A stretch of DNA of 64,000 bases from Anaspis maculata (GCA_949128115.1 OX421964.1:52616601-52680600), one strand, 5' to 3'; counted from the stretch's first letter, positions 35,201-46,896 are shown. Program-made: numbers and translations. Notes: a model not told the origin generated them from the sequence alone.

Positions 35201-38200
35201 CCTTGCCAACTTTCGGATAGGTATGAGCACGATAATTAATTATAAGTGATTGAATAAATTAGATTCCAGCCATGTTTGATTGATTATTGGTAAATTTGAC
35301 GTATCATTCGTACCATTTAGTTATTATGACTGCGAGACGTCGCACACAAGGTCATCTTCAAGGAGACGAGTTCAGAGCTCTATGAAATAATTTCATTAAA
35401 AAAGTCTACGGACGTACCGTGTTGAAACCGGATCCTGATGCTGGTGAGAACTTTTACTGGACCCCCTAGGCCACAAAAAAAGATAAGTATAGGTACTGAA
35501 TAGTACCTATACTTAACTTTTTTTTGAGGGCTAGGGGGTTCTAGCAAATGACAAATGAGGAAGGGCTAGTGGGTATGGACTCAGATGAAAGGGTACCTAA
35601 CCCTTGTTTAAAGCTGAAGGCTGCCGGAGTTAAAATGAGGAGTTCAAAAGTCATGTGAAAATATACAAAGACGCACCATGGCAACCTTTTGTTATAGGCC
35701 GGTAGATGACGCCACGCTACATAGTACAGGAAAAATAGTAAAAAAATCGGCAAAACCTCGGAATAAATATGGACGTCATGAAAATTTGATATTCTGTTCA
35801 GAATTGAGTGCTCTACAACATATCCAAAATCGCCAAAAATCGCACACGGGGGTTTCGAGTTATTGGAGGGGGGAGGGGGTGAATAATTCCAGGTAAACAT
35901 GGAGGGGATGGAACCCGTCAATCCATTGGATGTGAACAAATTATAGTTCGACGTATCATATCCCATTGATACCATTTTGGCACAAAAAGTGTCCATCATT
36001 GTTGAAGGGGAGTAGTGGGGGGGCGAAGCACTGCTAGGTGGTCCATTTTGTTTTTCTGGCCATGTAGAACCGATCACGACAAGTTTGGTATTTTTTCCGA
36101 CTAAATTCAGTCTCCTGAACTCGTATCCGATGTGTAAACTCGGATTAAAACAAGTTTGAACAAGTTAACTTGAGAAAACTTGTTTTTTCTTTGACAATTT
36201 TGACGAATTTTTTATTTACTGTTGGAGGTGTTCATTTTTAGAACATTTTCAGAGACTATTAAATTGAAGTGCAATCTTCACAAAAATCATCCACTCGATG
36301 TATAATTTTGTTTCTCGAGACTAAAAAATCGATTTGAACTTGAGCCGGCGCGGCGCGTCGTCTACTACTGACCAGAACACTACAGCATGCACCTTTAAAT
36401 GAAAACACCTCAAACTATTGGAGAAATAACAACTCATCTTCGAAAATTGGAGGATTTGTGCAGAACTGAATTCCCTATACCATGAACAAAATCGCCATGA
36501 ATCGTAATGCAGGATTTTGAGTTATTCGAGGAGAAGGATAACACTTTGACAGGATTCATACTGAACAAACTGTTTACCTCTCCCCTTAAATAACTCAAAA
36601 CCCTGCAGTGCGATTCATGACGATTTTGTTTATGTTATAGGGAATTCAATTCTCCACAGATCCTCCAATTTTCAAAGATGAGTTGTTATTTCTTCGATAG
36701 TTTGAGGTGTTTTCATTTAAAGGTGCATGCTGTAGTGTTCTGGTCAGTAGTAGACGACGCGCAGCGCCGGCTCAAGTTCAAATCGATTTTGTAAACTTGA
36801 GAAACAAAATTATACATCGGGTAGATGATTTCTGTGGAGAATACACGACAATTTGATGGTCCCTGAAAATTTTCTAAAAATGGACACCTCCAACAGTAAA
36901 TAAAAAATTCGTCAAAATTGTCAAAGAAAAAACAAGTTTTCTCAAGTTGACTTGTTCAAACTTGTTTTCATCCGAATTTACACATCGGATACGAGTTCAG
37001 GAGATTGAATTTAGTCGGAAAAAATACCAAACTTGTCGTGATCGGTTCTACATGGCCATAAAAACAAAATAGTCCACCTAGCAGAGCTTCGCCCCCCCCC
37101 CCCCACTACTCCCCTTCAACAGTGATGGACACTTTTTGTGCCAAAATGGTATCAATGGGATATGATACGTCGAACTATAATGTATTCGCATCCAATGGGC
37201 TGACGGGTTCCATCCCCTCCATTTTTACCAGCAATTTTTCACCCCCCCCTCCAATAACTCAAAACCCCCGAGTGCGATTTCTGGCGATTTTGGATATGTT
37301 GTAGAGCACTCAATTCTGAACAAAATATCAAATTTTCAGGACGTCCATATTTTTTCCGAGGTTTAAATCTATCTTTCTTGTACTAACAAGCAACATCTAA
37401 AATCAGCTTTGCAGCGGATCATTTTCTGATGTAAATAGTGAAGTACTGGAAGGACTTTGTTCTAGTGTTAGTTTGACTTTTATTTCTGGAAAATTCTTCA
37501 GAATCAAGCCGCAGTTCTCATCTCACCATGTGGGTCACAGCAAGTGAATGCCTTGTTAAATATCAGTAGTGTCAGAAATGTGGTGGAGGCTCTTACATTT
37601 TTTCACTCGATGGTCAAAGGAAAATGATTTTTGTCAGTGGCTTTATTCCAATAAAAACAAAACATAGCAGATGATGTTATTTTTTTCACGGAACTCCTGT
37701 ATCGAGTTGTATACCTACCTGCTTTATTAATTAGGAAAGTTTTCCTTGCGGAACAGGGAAAACCCTACAAATCTAATCCCATTTCATGACCTCTATAAGT
37801 TTATTTTGTTGAATTCGACTCCACCCTTTGATCCCCAAGTCCAAAAATTAAAATCCCAGTTTTTTCAATATTTTTCTGATTTTCTTGAGGAATTTCCCTA
37901 AACTATCTTGAAGATTCTCACAGCCAGTTCAGGACACCCTGTAGTGAATATTTTTGAATTTATCATTTGTAAAAGTTTTTTTCGACTGTGTTCAAAATAC
38001 CAGGGCACCAGGGGCTCTTCATCCATTGAATTTTATCTAAATCTCTGTATCGAAGTAGGCTGAACATTTTCCCGTCAATTCACGATAGTCACAGCCTTGG
38101 TCATTGCTAGGTTGTTTGTACCTACTAGATACCTTCAAAATCAAGTTTGAAATTATAGTCAGGGGAGGGGGTTTTTGAAAATTATTGCAACAAATCGCCA

Positions 38201-38683
38201 CATTTGGACTATTAGAAAATATATTCACTGATTCGCTATCACTTCCAAGTTTGACCTCTCAAAAAAGAAAACTAAGCTTTTGAAATAATTATGGGGGATC
38301 GAAGGGCGAGACACTGCCCCTTTGGACTCTAGGGCGCGAGTTCTGGGAGACCTGTAGATGAATAGGTCTATAGGTAGTAGGTCAGTAGGTATGAATAATG
38401 TTGAATAGCTTAGGTACCTACCTATCTCGCTAAATGTATTATCGGGATTACTGACTAAAAAAAATATGTACCAGATTTTTAATAAATTCTCCAACGGAGA
38501 ACACTTTGAAAAAGCTCTCTCAAAAGCTAACTTTACAAATTTAAAATCCAAATGAAAGAAAAAAAATTCCTAAAGATGTCTTACTTTTGCTTATGAAGCT
38601 ATGTAACAATAAACATATAAGGGTAGAAAATAAAATAAATAGTACACTTAGGTAGATAATAAAAAACTTACGATTTTGAACAT
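32216..38683 (-). CDS. RR-1 cuticle protein 2 with proline-rich N-terminal repeats (193 residues)
   Basis: Exons on the minus strand: 38683-38672 (MFKI only), 33188-32902 and 32498-32216. Intron phases are 0 and 2, as in the other two cuticle genes here. The spliced start gives a clean signal peptide, [16 protein letters not shown], which supports the remote first exon. Residues 18-80 are a repeated proline/valine/tyrosine segment with PVR..VP.YAPVR units. [19 protein letters not shown] begins the RR-1 domain, which continues with [20 protein letters not shown] and [12 protein letters not shown], ending in [15 protein letters not shown]. It is a secreted, chitin-binding structural protein. 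The YAPV repeats are of the kind seen in other cuticle and resilin-like proteins. Intron 1 is about 5.5 kb and full of repeats, unusual for a 12-base first coding exon. Confidence 0.9.
33288..33862. repeat. Foldback element with an inner ACAGGGTGAGTC palindrome, in intron 1 of cuticle gene 2
   Basis: GCATGAATGCTCCAAAAGT..TTTTCAA on the left pairs with ACTTTTGGAGCATTTCTC on the right. GACCCCCTCTATTCTCGTTATTTTGAAA also pairs with its complement near 33750. Inside, ACAGGGTGAGTCGTAAATCC (33488) is mirrored by GGACTTATGACTTACCCTGT (33663). The same inner hairpin recurs at 54378-54557. Confidence 0.7.
33885..34060. repeat. Degenerate tandem repeat, CCAACCAGAAATATACC type, array 2
   Basis: Units such as CCAACCAGAAATATAGG, CCAGCCAACAATATACC, TGCCAAAAATATGCC and CACGCCAAAAATATACA follow each other with a loose period of about 17-25 bases. 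Array 3 at 60225-60400 is in the same orientation; array 1 at 31530 is inverted. Confidence 0.65.
34120..34930. repeat. Degenerate purine-rich tandem repeat in intron 1 of cuticle gene 2
   Basis: A loose unit recurs about a dozen times: AGG(G)GCTC..ACTAG(A/G)GATTC(G/C)AAA..ACA..GAAGGC. Examples are GGGCTCCAAACAA, GGGGCTCCGAATATCAC, GAGCTTCAAACAACA and AAGGCAGAAAGGGGCTTACTGG. The period is irregular, roughly 50-75 bases. The strand is strongly purine-rich (A and G). No protein product is likely. Confidence 0.65.
35457..35544. repeat. Short hairpin of about 88 bases
   Basis: CTGGACCCCCTAG..AAAAAAGATAAGTATAGGTACT is mirrored by AGTACCTATACTTAACTTTTTT..CTAGGGGGTTCTAG with a 4-base loop. Confidence 0.7.
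35752..37364. repeat. Foldback element of about 1.6 kb in intron 1 of cuticle gene 2
   Basis: AAACCTCGGAATAAATATGGACG on the left is mirrored by CGTCCATATTTTTTCCGAGGTTT on the right. The arms match through ATGATACGTCGAACTATAAT and GACTTGTTCAAACTTG, down to a centre near 36565. Mirror-image open frames sharing [20 protein letters not shown] occur on the minus strand near 36000 and the plus strand at 37122. They are by-products of the palindrome. Confidence 0.8.
37404..37640. repeat. Dispersed repeat, copy 1 (partner at 45850-46110)
   Basis: CTTTGCAGCGGA, GTGAAGT(A/G)CTGGAAGG, GTGTTAGTTTG and CAAGCCGC(A/T)GTTCT occur in the same order here and at 45850-46110, within introns of two different cuticle genes. 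Identity is patchy. Confidence 0.55.
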
Positions 38684-38741
38684 CTTGGATTATCACCGGA
38701 GAACAGATCAACAATGGTACTCCAGTTCCAAAAAATGCTTG

Positions 38742-38749
38742 TATTTATA
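38742..38749 (-). promoter_or_regulatory. TATA box of cuticle gene 2 (TATAAATA)
   Basis: TATAAATA on the minus strand lies 59-66 bases before the remote ATG at 38683. It independently supports the 12-base first coding exon. Confidence 0.7.
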
Positions 38750-40051
38750 CCGTATGCTAATTCGCAGGGGCACCTCTAATCCTCCTCTTTTGGCTCCCAC
38801 GTAGGAAACTACCTATAGCTCAGGTGCTATTCGTCCGTGATTTTTTTTGTGGAATATTGTAATAAAATCAGATTTAAAGGCTTCGTTTTTTAATTTATCG
38901 ATAACATTTGAAAATGTTGGCCATCAAACAATGATCTTCATTTTTTTTTTATTTCGGTCAGGTGGTACACCTATCTCTTACAAATTCGCCCAGGAGCTGT
39001 GTCATCAATGAATAATTGAATAATAATTAGTTTACATCGATAATTAAATTTTGAATTCATTGTATCCAAGCACTCGACTTGCTTTTCTGAATCGTAAATA
39101 TTTTAAATCAGGTGATATTATTATATGCACTAAAATACCTACATTGTTTGTAACTGTTATGTATTAGTTATTCTATTGTTACGATGTAAAGCTCTGCAAA
39201 GCGAAAGAATTCAAGTAATATTTTTGTAGGATCTGTTCGAACGGCTCTGCATATTAGGGGAGAGTGGTCCACAGTAAAACATGTAAACATGCGTCCTAGT
39301 AACGCCCTGCTCCCTATGATCCAGTCTCATACCTCAAGCCAGATTGAATTTTTATCGTAAACTGTAATTTTCTAAAAACAATTAAGAAGACAGTGTTTCA
39401 CTGTTTCACCATTTATTGACCGGTTATTGACCATATACCGGGTGATCATTTATTTTATTGAAGTGAAACTTCTATTCTCGCGCCTAGATCACAACATGGG
39501 TTCTACTACTACTACTACTAGTTCTACTAACGCAGAACCACACATGGGAGTGAAATTGCTTCATAGCATCAGTGGTTGTAACGAAACGCCTGTAACGATG
39601 TGCTGTAACGTTGTCTTGTCTGACCTTGGTGTGACCAGCGTCGTCCCAGGAAATGGAAGAATAAGCTGTTGCAGCGTTCGCCGCGTTCGGTTCTATTTTT
39701 TACCAATCGCCGACACTGGACTGCTCTTCGTGTTGTCGTACTGTTGGCCCGACAAGAATGGCTCTCGACTTGTCTTGAATAGATTCAAGCGGATGTGATT
39801 TATTAAAGGTATAGGGAGGTATATTCAGGGCCGGGCCTAGCAGGCGTGCAGTGCGTTCCGGCGCGCAGGCGAGTACGGCAGGCGGCAAGTCATAGGGGCG
39901 GTAATATAATAATTAAGTTGAATTTCGAAGGATTCTTTTCATTCCCGCATTTGGTGGGGCTCTCCACTGCCGAGCGCAGCGAGAAAAGAAATAAAAGAAG
40001 TCTAATCGGAAAAAATCATGTCGAAAGTACCTACTCTGCCCTATGAGTGAC

Positions 40052-40084
<33 letters not shown>

Positions 40085-40622
40085 GATTGATAATAAGAAA
40101 AACAAGATGATACAAACCGTGAGGGAGCGGAGCGGGAGTACGAAAAGAACACCTCTTCGAACGTTGTTTGCTGATTGATTCATATCTATAGAAGTTTCAC
40201 TTCTTCCGAGGGTGACTATGGTCACGCACTCACGTTTTTTCAATATATTTACGGCATATTTTGATAGTTTTGAGCGCGTAAAAACTGCATATACATATTG
40301 AGCTTTTGTCGAAACGTTCCTGAGTTACAAATTTTTTGAAGTCCGAAAAAAGTGAACTTTGGATGGCTGTATCTTCATCATTAGACCGAACTTTGCAAAA
40401 TGGTATAAAGGTTTTCGTCATATTTTGACGAGCTCTACTCACAGTCAAATTTTTTGCTATCATCTCTGAAACACCCTGTGTAGTGCATGCAGGGCTTTTG
40501 TAGGCTGGGTACACCTATTACCTATCTAAAAGATATAATATCATACATTGTATTTCAACTTCTGTAGCAAAACATCCTCCATAATAAATAATAAAAAGCG
40601 AAAGATAAATAGGTAGATAATA
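38750..40622. other. Intergenic DNA, no gene recognised
   Basis: Open frames at 39427-39798 (plus) and 40031-40243 (minus) have no recognisable domain. An AAT microsatellite lies at about 40050-40084. GAAGTGAAACTTCTAT at 39459 recurs inverted near 40190 and may mark another inverted-repeat element. Confidence 0.4.
40050..40084. repeat. AAT microsatellite
   Basis: About eleven perfect copies of AAT; likely polymorphic in length. Confidence 0.85.
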
Positions 40623-41338
40623 TTCAGGGTGGTCCAGTATTAATCTAAAAAAGATCGATAGACGATGAGAAAACAATAAAAACAAAGCCAAAAACAATGT
40701 GTCAAAACAGCATAACTAACGGAGATATAGCCTGTCAAAGTTGAAGGTAAAAACTGGAACTTTTGACAGAAAAATAGTTGTCGAATGTGTTTGAATTATG
40801 AGGAAATGCATTTTGAGAATCTGTTATAGTTATTTCTTTCTGCCGCGTTACCAAGTTAACGATCCAAAATAAAATATATGAAAATAACGAGTTACGAATA
40901 CTCGGTGTTTTTAAATTTCAAATTCAAATATCTCCGAAACCACTGCCACTGATCTGACGAAAATTTATCACCTAAGCTTTTGCTTCTAAATTCGATAAGA
41001 ATATCAAAACTCTGACCATTTTCCGACAAAGTCCAGCGGCGTCGAAAATATGGGGGTAAGAAGGGGAATCCTCCAAAATCTACGCTACTGGGCCTTTCGC
41101 GGGAAGTTTACATTGGGTGATCAACCGACATCTATTCAAGGTTTATCTACACAAAATTTGAGCAAAATCGGTTTGATGGTTTAGAACTTGAGAAGAGCGG
41201 TTTCTAATTTTCATCTTCGATGGGCTATATCTCCGTTAATATGTATTTTTGATACATGGTTTTGTGGTTTGTTCTCATTGGTTTTTTATGCTCTATCGAT
41301 CATTGAATATTTTCAGATTAATCCTGGAACAGCCTGTA
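40623..41338. repeat. Foldback element of about 715 bases
   Basis: GGTGGTCCAGTATTAATCT on the left is mirrored by AGATTAATCCTGGAACAGCC on the right. GATCGATAGACGATGAGAAAAC and ACGGAGATATAGCC also pair with GATCATTGAATA.. and GGCTATATCTCCGT. No transposase is seen. Confidence 0.7.
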
Positions 41339-43574
41339 TATACCTAAAACCAAAACATGTTATTCGTATTTTGTAGGTAGGTACCTATTCGTAAAGGTTT
41401 TCGAAAGGTTTTTCCTTGTGGGTTTGTTTCCAAAAGAAACCACTATCTATTTAGGATTTTCCGTTTGGGTTTTTTTAGTTGAAAGCTGAAATAGATAAAA
41501 ACTAGTTTATTTTCAAAAAATAAAACCCTAGTGCTTCAGCACTTCTGGATTTGTTATTTCTCCAAAATTCACTCAAATAAGTAGCTCATCAGGATGTTAC
41601 TCAACCTGCAAGGACGGTCAGTATTATACGACCGTCTTCTTTATTAAGTATTATGGAGATGATATTACAATGAGTGGTATGTGACATTTAAAAAGTCGTC
41701 TGAACACCAGAAATTGTAGCAGAATATCTGTCGCATATTGAAGATCAGGGTTATCTCTACACTTTCTACCAAAGACACATGATATGCCCATTGTCCGGTC
41801 GAATCCACCAAGTCGTATAATAATTGGGACAGGTAGCTAGAGAGATTTACTACCTACTTACTCATAAAATACCTAGTATAGTATAGTTATTCCATTGCTG
41901 GTGTTCTGTCCTGATGTGAATGAAGGCTTTTGAATACTTATGTAGGACTGTAGGTACTTGAAAAAGTCGAGAAAGTGCCCCGTTACCCCCTAGACTCAAA
42001 ACTCGAACTGATTTTGAAACCGTTCTTTGATCACTTGGTAGTTTAGTCGAAAGGCTTCACCGATTTTGGTCAAATTTTACAAATCATTCAGTAGGTAGAG
42101 AAAACATTGCTCACAAATAAATTGATGATTTAGTATAAACATGATCGGGTTCATGGTTCATGATCTTGGAACCAGAAAGTCCAGAAACCAAGGAAAATCT
42201 TGCCAAAACAACGATAAACAATAACAGCAATAACAATAATTGAGTATGGCGCGGCGTCGCCGTCGTCGATGAAGCTCTGAATTTCTCAAGCTGACTAGAT
42301 TTAAAAGGTTATGACATGCGGACAAGTACCTGTCCCCATGAAAATACATGAACAGAGGAGGTTGTATTTAGAGGAGAATTTAAACTTACTTTTACAAATT
42401 TTTGAAAATACCTAGCTGTGGCTCGGCGAAAAGAATTATTCTTTGCTTGTTGGTGCTCGAAATTTTCCCCTCCAATCGAGATGGAGTCCTAGAAAAGATT
42501 TCAACTCCAATGGGTAGCTACCGCATGGCTTTGGTGGCCAAATCAGGAATAATCTGGCCGAAATAACGTCCAACAATCATTTTAATAATAACATTCTAGT
42601 GTGGGGCGGCGTCGCCGATCAAGTTCTGAAGTTCATATTCCGATTTCAAAAGTTATGACATGCGAACAAGTACATTTGCTTATGGAAATACATAAATACA
42701 TGTAGTACGGAGTTATTTTTAGAGAAAAATGTGAACCTTTCTCCCGACAAAAACTCTACTTTGATACGACCCCCGGGTCAATAGCTACGAATAACTTCAT
42801 TTCGGTAATTTCCATCGAAGAGTGCCTGCGAGTAGGTAGGTACCTACTCAATTACGGCTTACGGAAGAAGGATTGACACTCGGATTGACATATTATACCG
42901 GCAAGACATAGAGTAGGTAAAGTATAATTCAAATGAAATGACATCTCGGGCGGCTGTAAAATTTGAATTGCCTCAGATACCTATAGCCTATAGGTACTTT
43001 ACACTATACACACTATACATACCTCGATACTTACTTACCTTCTTACCTACATAAAATGTTTTAATCAATTTTGGTGTTTGAGTCAGTTCAGTTTTAATTT
43101 ATAAAGCAATTGAATCACCACTCACACCGTTCACACAAAAAATTATTGAAGGCGATGAATAATGAATGTAGGTATTGAACTGGAGCCTACCTACTTAGGT
43201 TCCGAGTCAGAGTTCATCAGGTAGGTATAAGTCTTGTTAATTATTATATGTACCTCCTTCAACTATTATCTTTGTTAGTATAGAACCGTGAAAAATCAGC
43301 GGAATCTTTTGATATCCCGCAGTTTCTTTCAAATTGCAAGTCTTCTCAGGAATATCAAAAAAGTTGTTTCCTCGAATGATTTATTGGTATGTACTTCGCA
43401 TTCACTGAAAATCTCAAGTACAAGTATAGGTAGGTAGTCGTATTAAATACTTATCATATGTAGTCTCAACAATAACACGATTTGCATAAGTCAATGATTT
43501 GTATTTTTTTTCTAAACCAACAAAATAATAAAAGGTAGGTACTGAATAGGTAATAGAATTTCGTATTTTGTTCA
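41339..43574. other. Intergenic DNA, no gene recognised
   Basis: Only short open frames. It contains a pair of diverged direct repeats at 42230-42735. Several TAGGTA/TACCTA clusters lie near 42830 and 43190. Confidence 0.4.
42230..42735. repeat. Two diverged direct repeats of about 150 bases
   Basis: Both copies (near 42245-42395 and 42600-42735) have GGCG(C/G)GGCGTCGCC, GAAG/AAGTTCTGAA, AAAAGGTTATGACATGCG-type and GAAAATACAT in the same order, followed by TTTAGAG(G/A)A(G/A)AA. They are spaced about 355 bases apart. Coding capacity is not evident. Confidence 0.55.
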
Positions 43575-45266
43575 ATATACAGGGTGTTACGCGAGGTGTT
43601 AGATATACTAGTTGTAACAAACTTCAAAGGATGATTCTCCATCAAAAATGAAGTTGAAAAATAATAAAACTCATAGTCCTGAAATGCTTCCTTGAAAAGA
43701 TAAGAGTGTTGAAGTTGCCTTTTCAAAATAGTTTTTTCATCGTATAACCTTCAACCACTTTTAATTAAATTTGAAATGAAGTTTACTAAAATAAATCTCT
43801 GTCGAACAATAATAACATGTTCCACCAAATTTCTTTACGGGCGAAGATAACGGGGTGTGCCCTCCCTTTTGCTCTTTTTTTCTCCCCTAATAGTGGAAGC
43901 GGTACACATCTAAAAACACATCGATACTGCATTTTGGAGTAGAGTAACGAGATTTTGCATGGGCGTACCTCATATCAAAACAAGCGATTTGACCCGCAGC
44001 ACTCCATATTTCGTCCCTTAGGGGGCCCATGGGGGCCCTCCAAATTTTCAAGATGCAAGAACTTTCACAAAATGATCATTGAGTATCGTCATGTGTGCCA
44101 TAAAAGAAGCTCACGGGTCTATTGAAAATGTTTTCATCAATTGTCGTCGTGTCCGTTCCATTCCTCACACTTGAAAAAAAAACTTTGGCAGGGGGCAAAA
44201 AAACTGTTTTTATTTTTTCTTCTATGCAAGGAAACGATAAATTGATATGATTGTTGCGTTCCCAACAAAATCGCATTCCGTAAGCCTAATTATGGAGAAA
44301 ACTTTCTTGCAGTGGTATTTTCCAAAGAAGTGGTGACCTCTTCAGTACACCTTTTCCAGGAGCATTTCTTATTATGTCCGCACTGGATATCACTCAAAAT
44401 TTTTGCTGGAATAGAGACCTCGAACTCTTTTAAAGGTGATTTCCACGCTACATGACTCGAAAACGTTCAAGAAAGCCCAGAAAGAATTTTTTTCTGCTGG
44501 GCCGTCAAATTTTTGGCATGCTGATTTTTCAGTAGGGGAGACGGTCAGATAAATTTGATCTTGGTCAGGCGATTTGGTTTCAGCGGAAAATATACCTACT
44601 CATACCTAACGACTCTGCGTTTTGTAGTACTGCAAGAAAACACGGCATGGAAGTATATTTTTCACTAAAACCAAACTGCATGCTCCTGCAGCCTGGATTG
44701 AGTATTGGTTCGCGTCTCTCCTACTATAAAATCGAAATTCCGCAAGTTGGACGGCCCAGCGGAAAAAAAATCTTTTTGGGCTTCCTTTAGTGTTTCAGAG
44801 TCATGTTTCAAATCCAAATATTTCGAAAACGAAGTCTATCCAATCGAAATTGCATAAATAGAGTAGGAGAGTGAAAAATAGGGCGAAAAGGGAGAGCCCT
44901 TCCCCGTTAACATGAACGTTGTTACAATTTTGAATGAAATCGGTTGACCGGTTTTAAATATGCGGTAAAAAAAAACTATTTCGAAAAGACAACTTTCAAC
45001 ATCTTGTTTTATTTTTGAGGAAAAATTTTATATATAATCATAAAATTACAGGATACCTATATTTTTTTACTGATTAGTCTATCTCAAACCGTTCCCAAGG
45101 ATCACTTTTAATAACGAAAAAAGTGAGGGGCAAAGTCCTAACCTTCGAGCCCCCCAAATCTTTAAACGTCATCAATTGAAAAAAAAATTGTGTTCTTGAA
45201 TTGATTCCATATATTTCGCTCTGATTTCGGAATACGATGGTTTGGTTTTCAGACACCCTGTATGAT
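43575..45266. repeat. Foldback-type element with ATACAGGGTGT ends
   Basis: ATACAGGGTGTTACGC at 43575 and ACACCCTGTAT ending near 45266 are inverted ends. Internal stretches (ATGATTCTCCATCAAAAATGA, CTTCCTTGAAAAGATA..GTGTTGAAG) are related to the 12900-14070 element. The arms are interrupted by other sequence near 43880-44850, so the boundaries are approximate. Confidence 0.5.
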
Positions 45267-45452
45267 GGCCTGTAGAACTGAATATTAGCATTTCAAAATT
45301 ATGGCCACTTTTCGTAGGGATCCCTTAGTAGGGAGTTAAGGACCCTTACACTCCCGTAGGGTTTCCGCCAATAGGTACTACTTGTGCATTCCCTTATTAC
45401 CTTTGATCGTGGAAGAGGTAGGTAAGTTTTAATAAACAAAGATGTTTTCGTA
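45267..45452. other. Spacer downstream of cuticle gene 3
   Basis: No feature seen other than the end of the cuticle gene 3 transcript. Confidence 0.4.
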
Positions 45453-45458
45453 TTTATT
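45453..45458 (-). promoter_or_regulatory. Poly(A) signal AATAAA of cuticle gene 3
   Basis: AATAAA on the minus strand lies about 10 bases past the stop codon at 45469-45471. Confidence 0.55.
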
Positions 45459-45468
45459 GAAATTTCAA

Positions 45469-46896
45469 CTATGACTTATTAGACTTCTCATCTGGCTCTG
45501 GATGAGCAGCCAGCCACTCGAGCGCCCTTTGAATTGCCTCTGGAATCGGAGGTGGAGTAGGCAAATGGTCCCCTTGTGGCTGGAAACCGTTTTCATCGGC
45601 AATATAATTGACCCCAATCGGTTGGCCGTCGGGCGAAACGTATGCAAAAGATCCTTGCACCTGGATCGACGGTTCTTGTCCTTCAACATGTATTTTTCCT
45701 TCTTCTTGTGCTACTATACCATTCGAGGTTTCATAACTGAAAACAGTAAACACATTATTGGCGTACGAAGCTCTCTGGAACCGTTTGGTGAATAATCCAA
45801 ATAAGGTCAGCAGATGGCTAGATGAGACCACAATACAGGCAGTTTTCTACAACTTTGCAGCGGAACAAACATTTTCCAATAGAAATGGTGAAGTGCTGGA
45901 AGGGCGTTGTTTTCGTGTTAGTTTGTCCTTTACTTCTCTCAATTGAATTAACTCTTCAAAATCAAGCCGCTGTTCTTACCTCATCCTGTGGGTCAACAGT
46001 GGTGAGTATCTGGTCAAAATCAGTGCCAGTGTCCAAAGTGTCACATTCCGGAAATGTTCAGGAAATACTCTTTATTACTCTTGCTGATGATTAAAAGTAT
46101 TTTCAGTCAAATCTAGTTCATTGGCAAGTACCCCATTTCGAGGAAATGGTTTGTTTTCCTCTTTCAACTTCAATGTTTGATTATTTTGCGCTACCGTTGT
46201 AAAGTTTTCATACTCATGAAAGTCTTTGACTCAATGGAAGCTTTAAAAACCAATGTAATATAATAAAGGTTAAAAAAAAGACATAATATGAATCCAAATG
46301 TAGACCGAAGTTTACTCTTTCCGCTAGCAAGCTAAGAGGCCATGCAGCCCCATTCGGTGGAGACCAGGGGCCGAGGATTCGGTACGTACTAAACAGGGCA
46401 CATATTATGAAGAGCTCAGGAAGACGTTGCACAACACTTTCCATATGAATTTCACATTGGCCTTTTTTTCAGACTTTCTGGCCTTTTTTCAGACTTTTTT
46501 TGAACCTATCAACTGGATTGGGATTGTGCCGTCGTCATTGCCGAACCCTAACGCGAAAAATTGGAAAGGTATTCCTCAGAAAAAAACGTGCAGATATTTC
46601 TCGAAAACATTATACATACGCCCAATTGTAACTGCCATCAGGTTCAATGTTTTGGTCCTGACGAACTATTTCTAAGCCTCCTGGATTATTAGACTGATGA
46701 TTCTTGATTGAAGGGCCCGGATTGTCGGCATACAGCGGAGTATCCCCAAACGGTGACAATAGTCTTGTGTCAGGCTTCACGATGTGGGACACATCAGCCA
46801 AGGTACAAGCCGAAATGATGGCACAACTGGCGATCTACAGAATCTCTTTGTTTTTCACGTTAAATGAAAATTTCAGTTACTTACCAAGCTCAACAT
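45469..46896 (-). CDS. RR-1 cuticle protein 3 (164 residues)
   Basis: Exons on the minus strand: 46896-46885 (MLSL only), 46834-46620 and 45736-45469, with intron phases 0 and 2. Splicing exon 1 to exon 2 gives a signal peptide, [17 protein letters not shown]. Residues 18-64 are a linker. [19 protein letters not shown] starts the RR-1 domain, which continues through [20 protein letters not shown] and [20 protein letters not shown]; this matches the extended R and R consensus very well. It ends [17 protein letters not shown]. The protein is secreted and should bind chitin in soft cuticle. Intron 2 contains a dispersed repeat shared with intron 1 of cuticle gene 2. Confidence 0.93.
45850..46110. 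repeat. Dispersed repeat, copy 2 (partner at 37404-37640)
   Basis: Shares CTTTGCAGCGGA, GTGAAGTGCTGGAAGG, GTTAGTTTG, AATCAAGCCGCTGTTCT and GTGTCACATTCCGGAAATG-like stretches with copy 1. It lies in intron 2 of cuticle gene 3. Confidence 0.55.

Noticed and set aside
35541..36077. 178-residue minus-strand frame
   Set aside because: Covers an arm of the 35752-37364 palindrome, lacks motifs and has a strongly biased composition.
39427..39798. 123-residue plus-strand frame
   Set aside because: No recognisable domain, includes a TACTAC microsatellite-coded run, and has no supporting splice or promoter signals.
46214..46444. 76-residue minus-strand frame inside cuticle gene 3 intron 2
   Set aside because: No motif recognised, and it lies within an intron on the same strand without usable splice sites to the cuticle exons.
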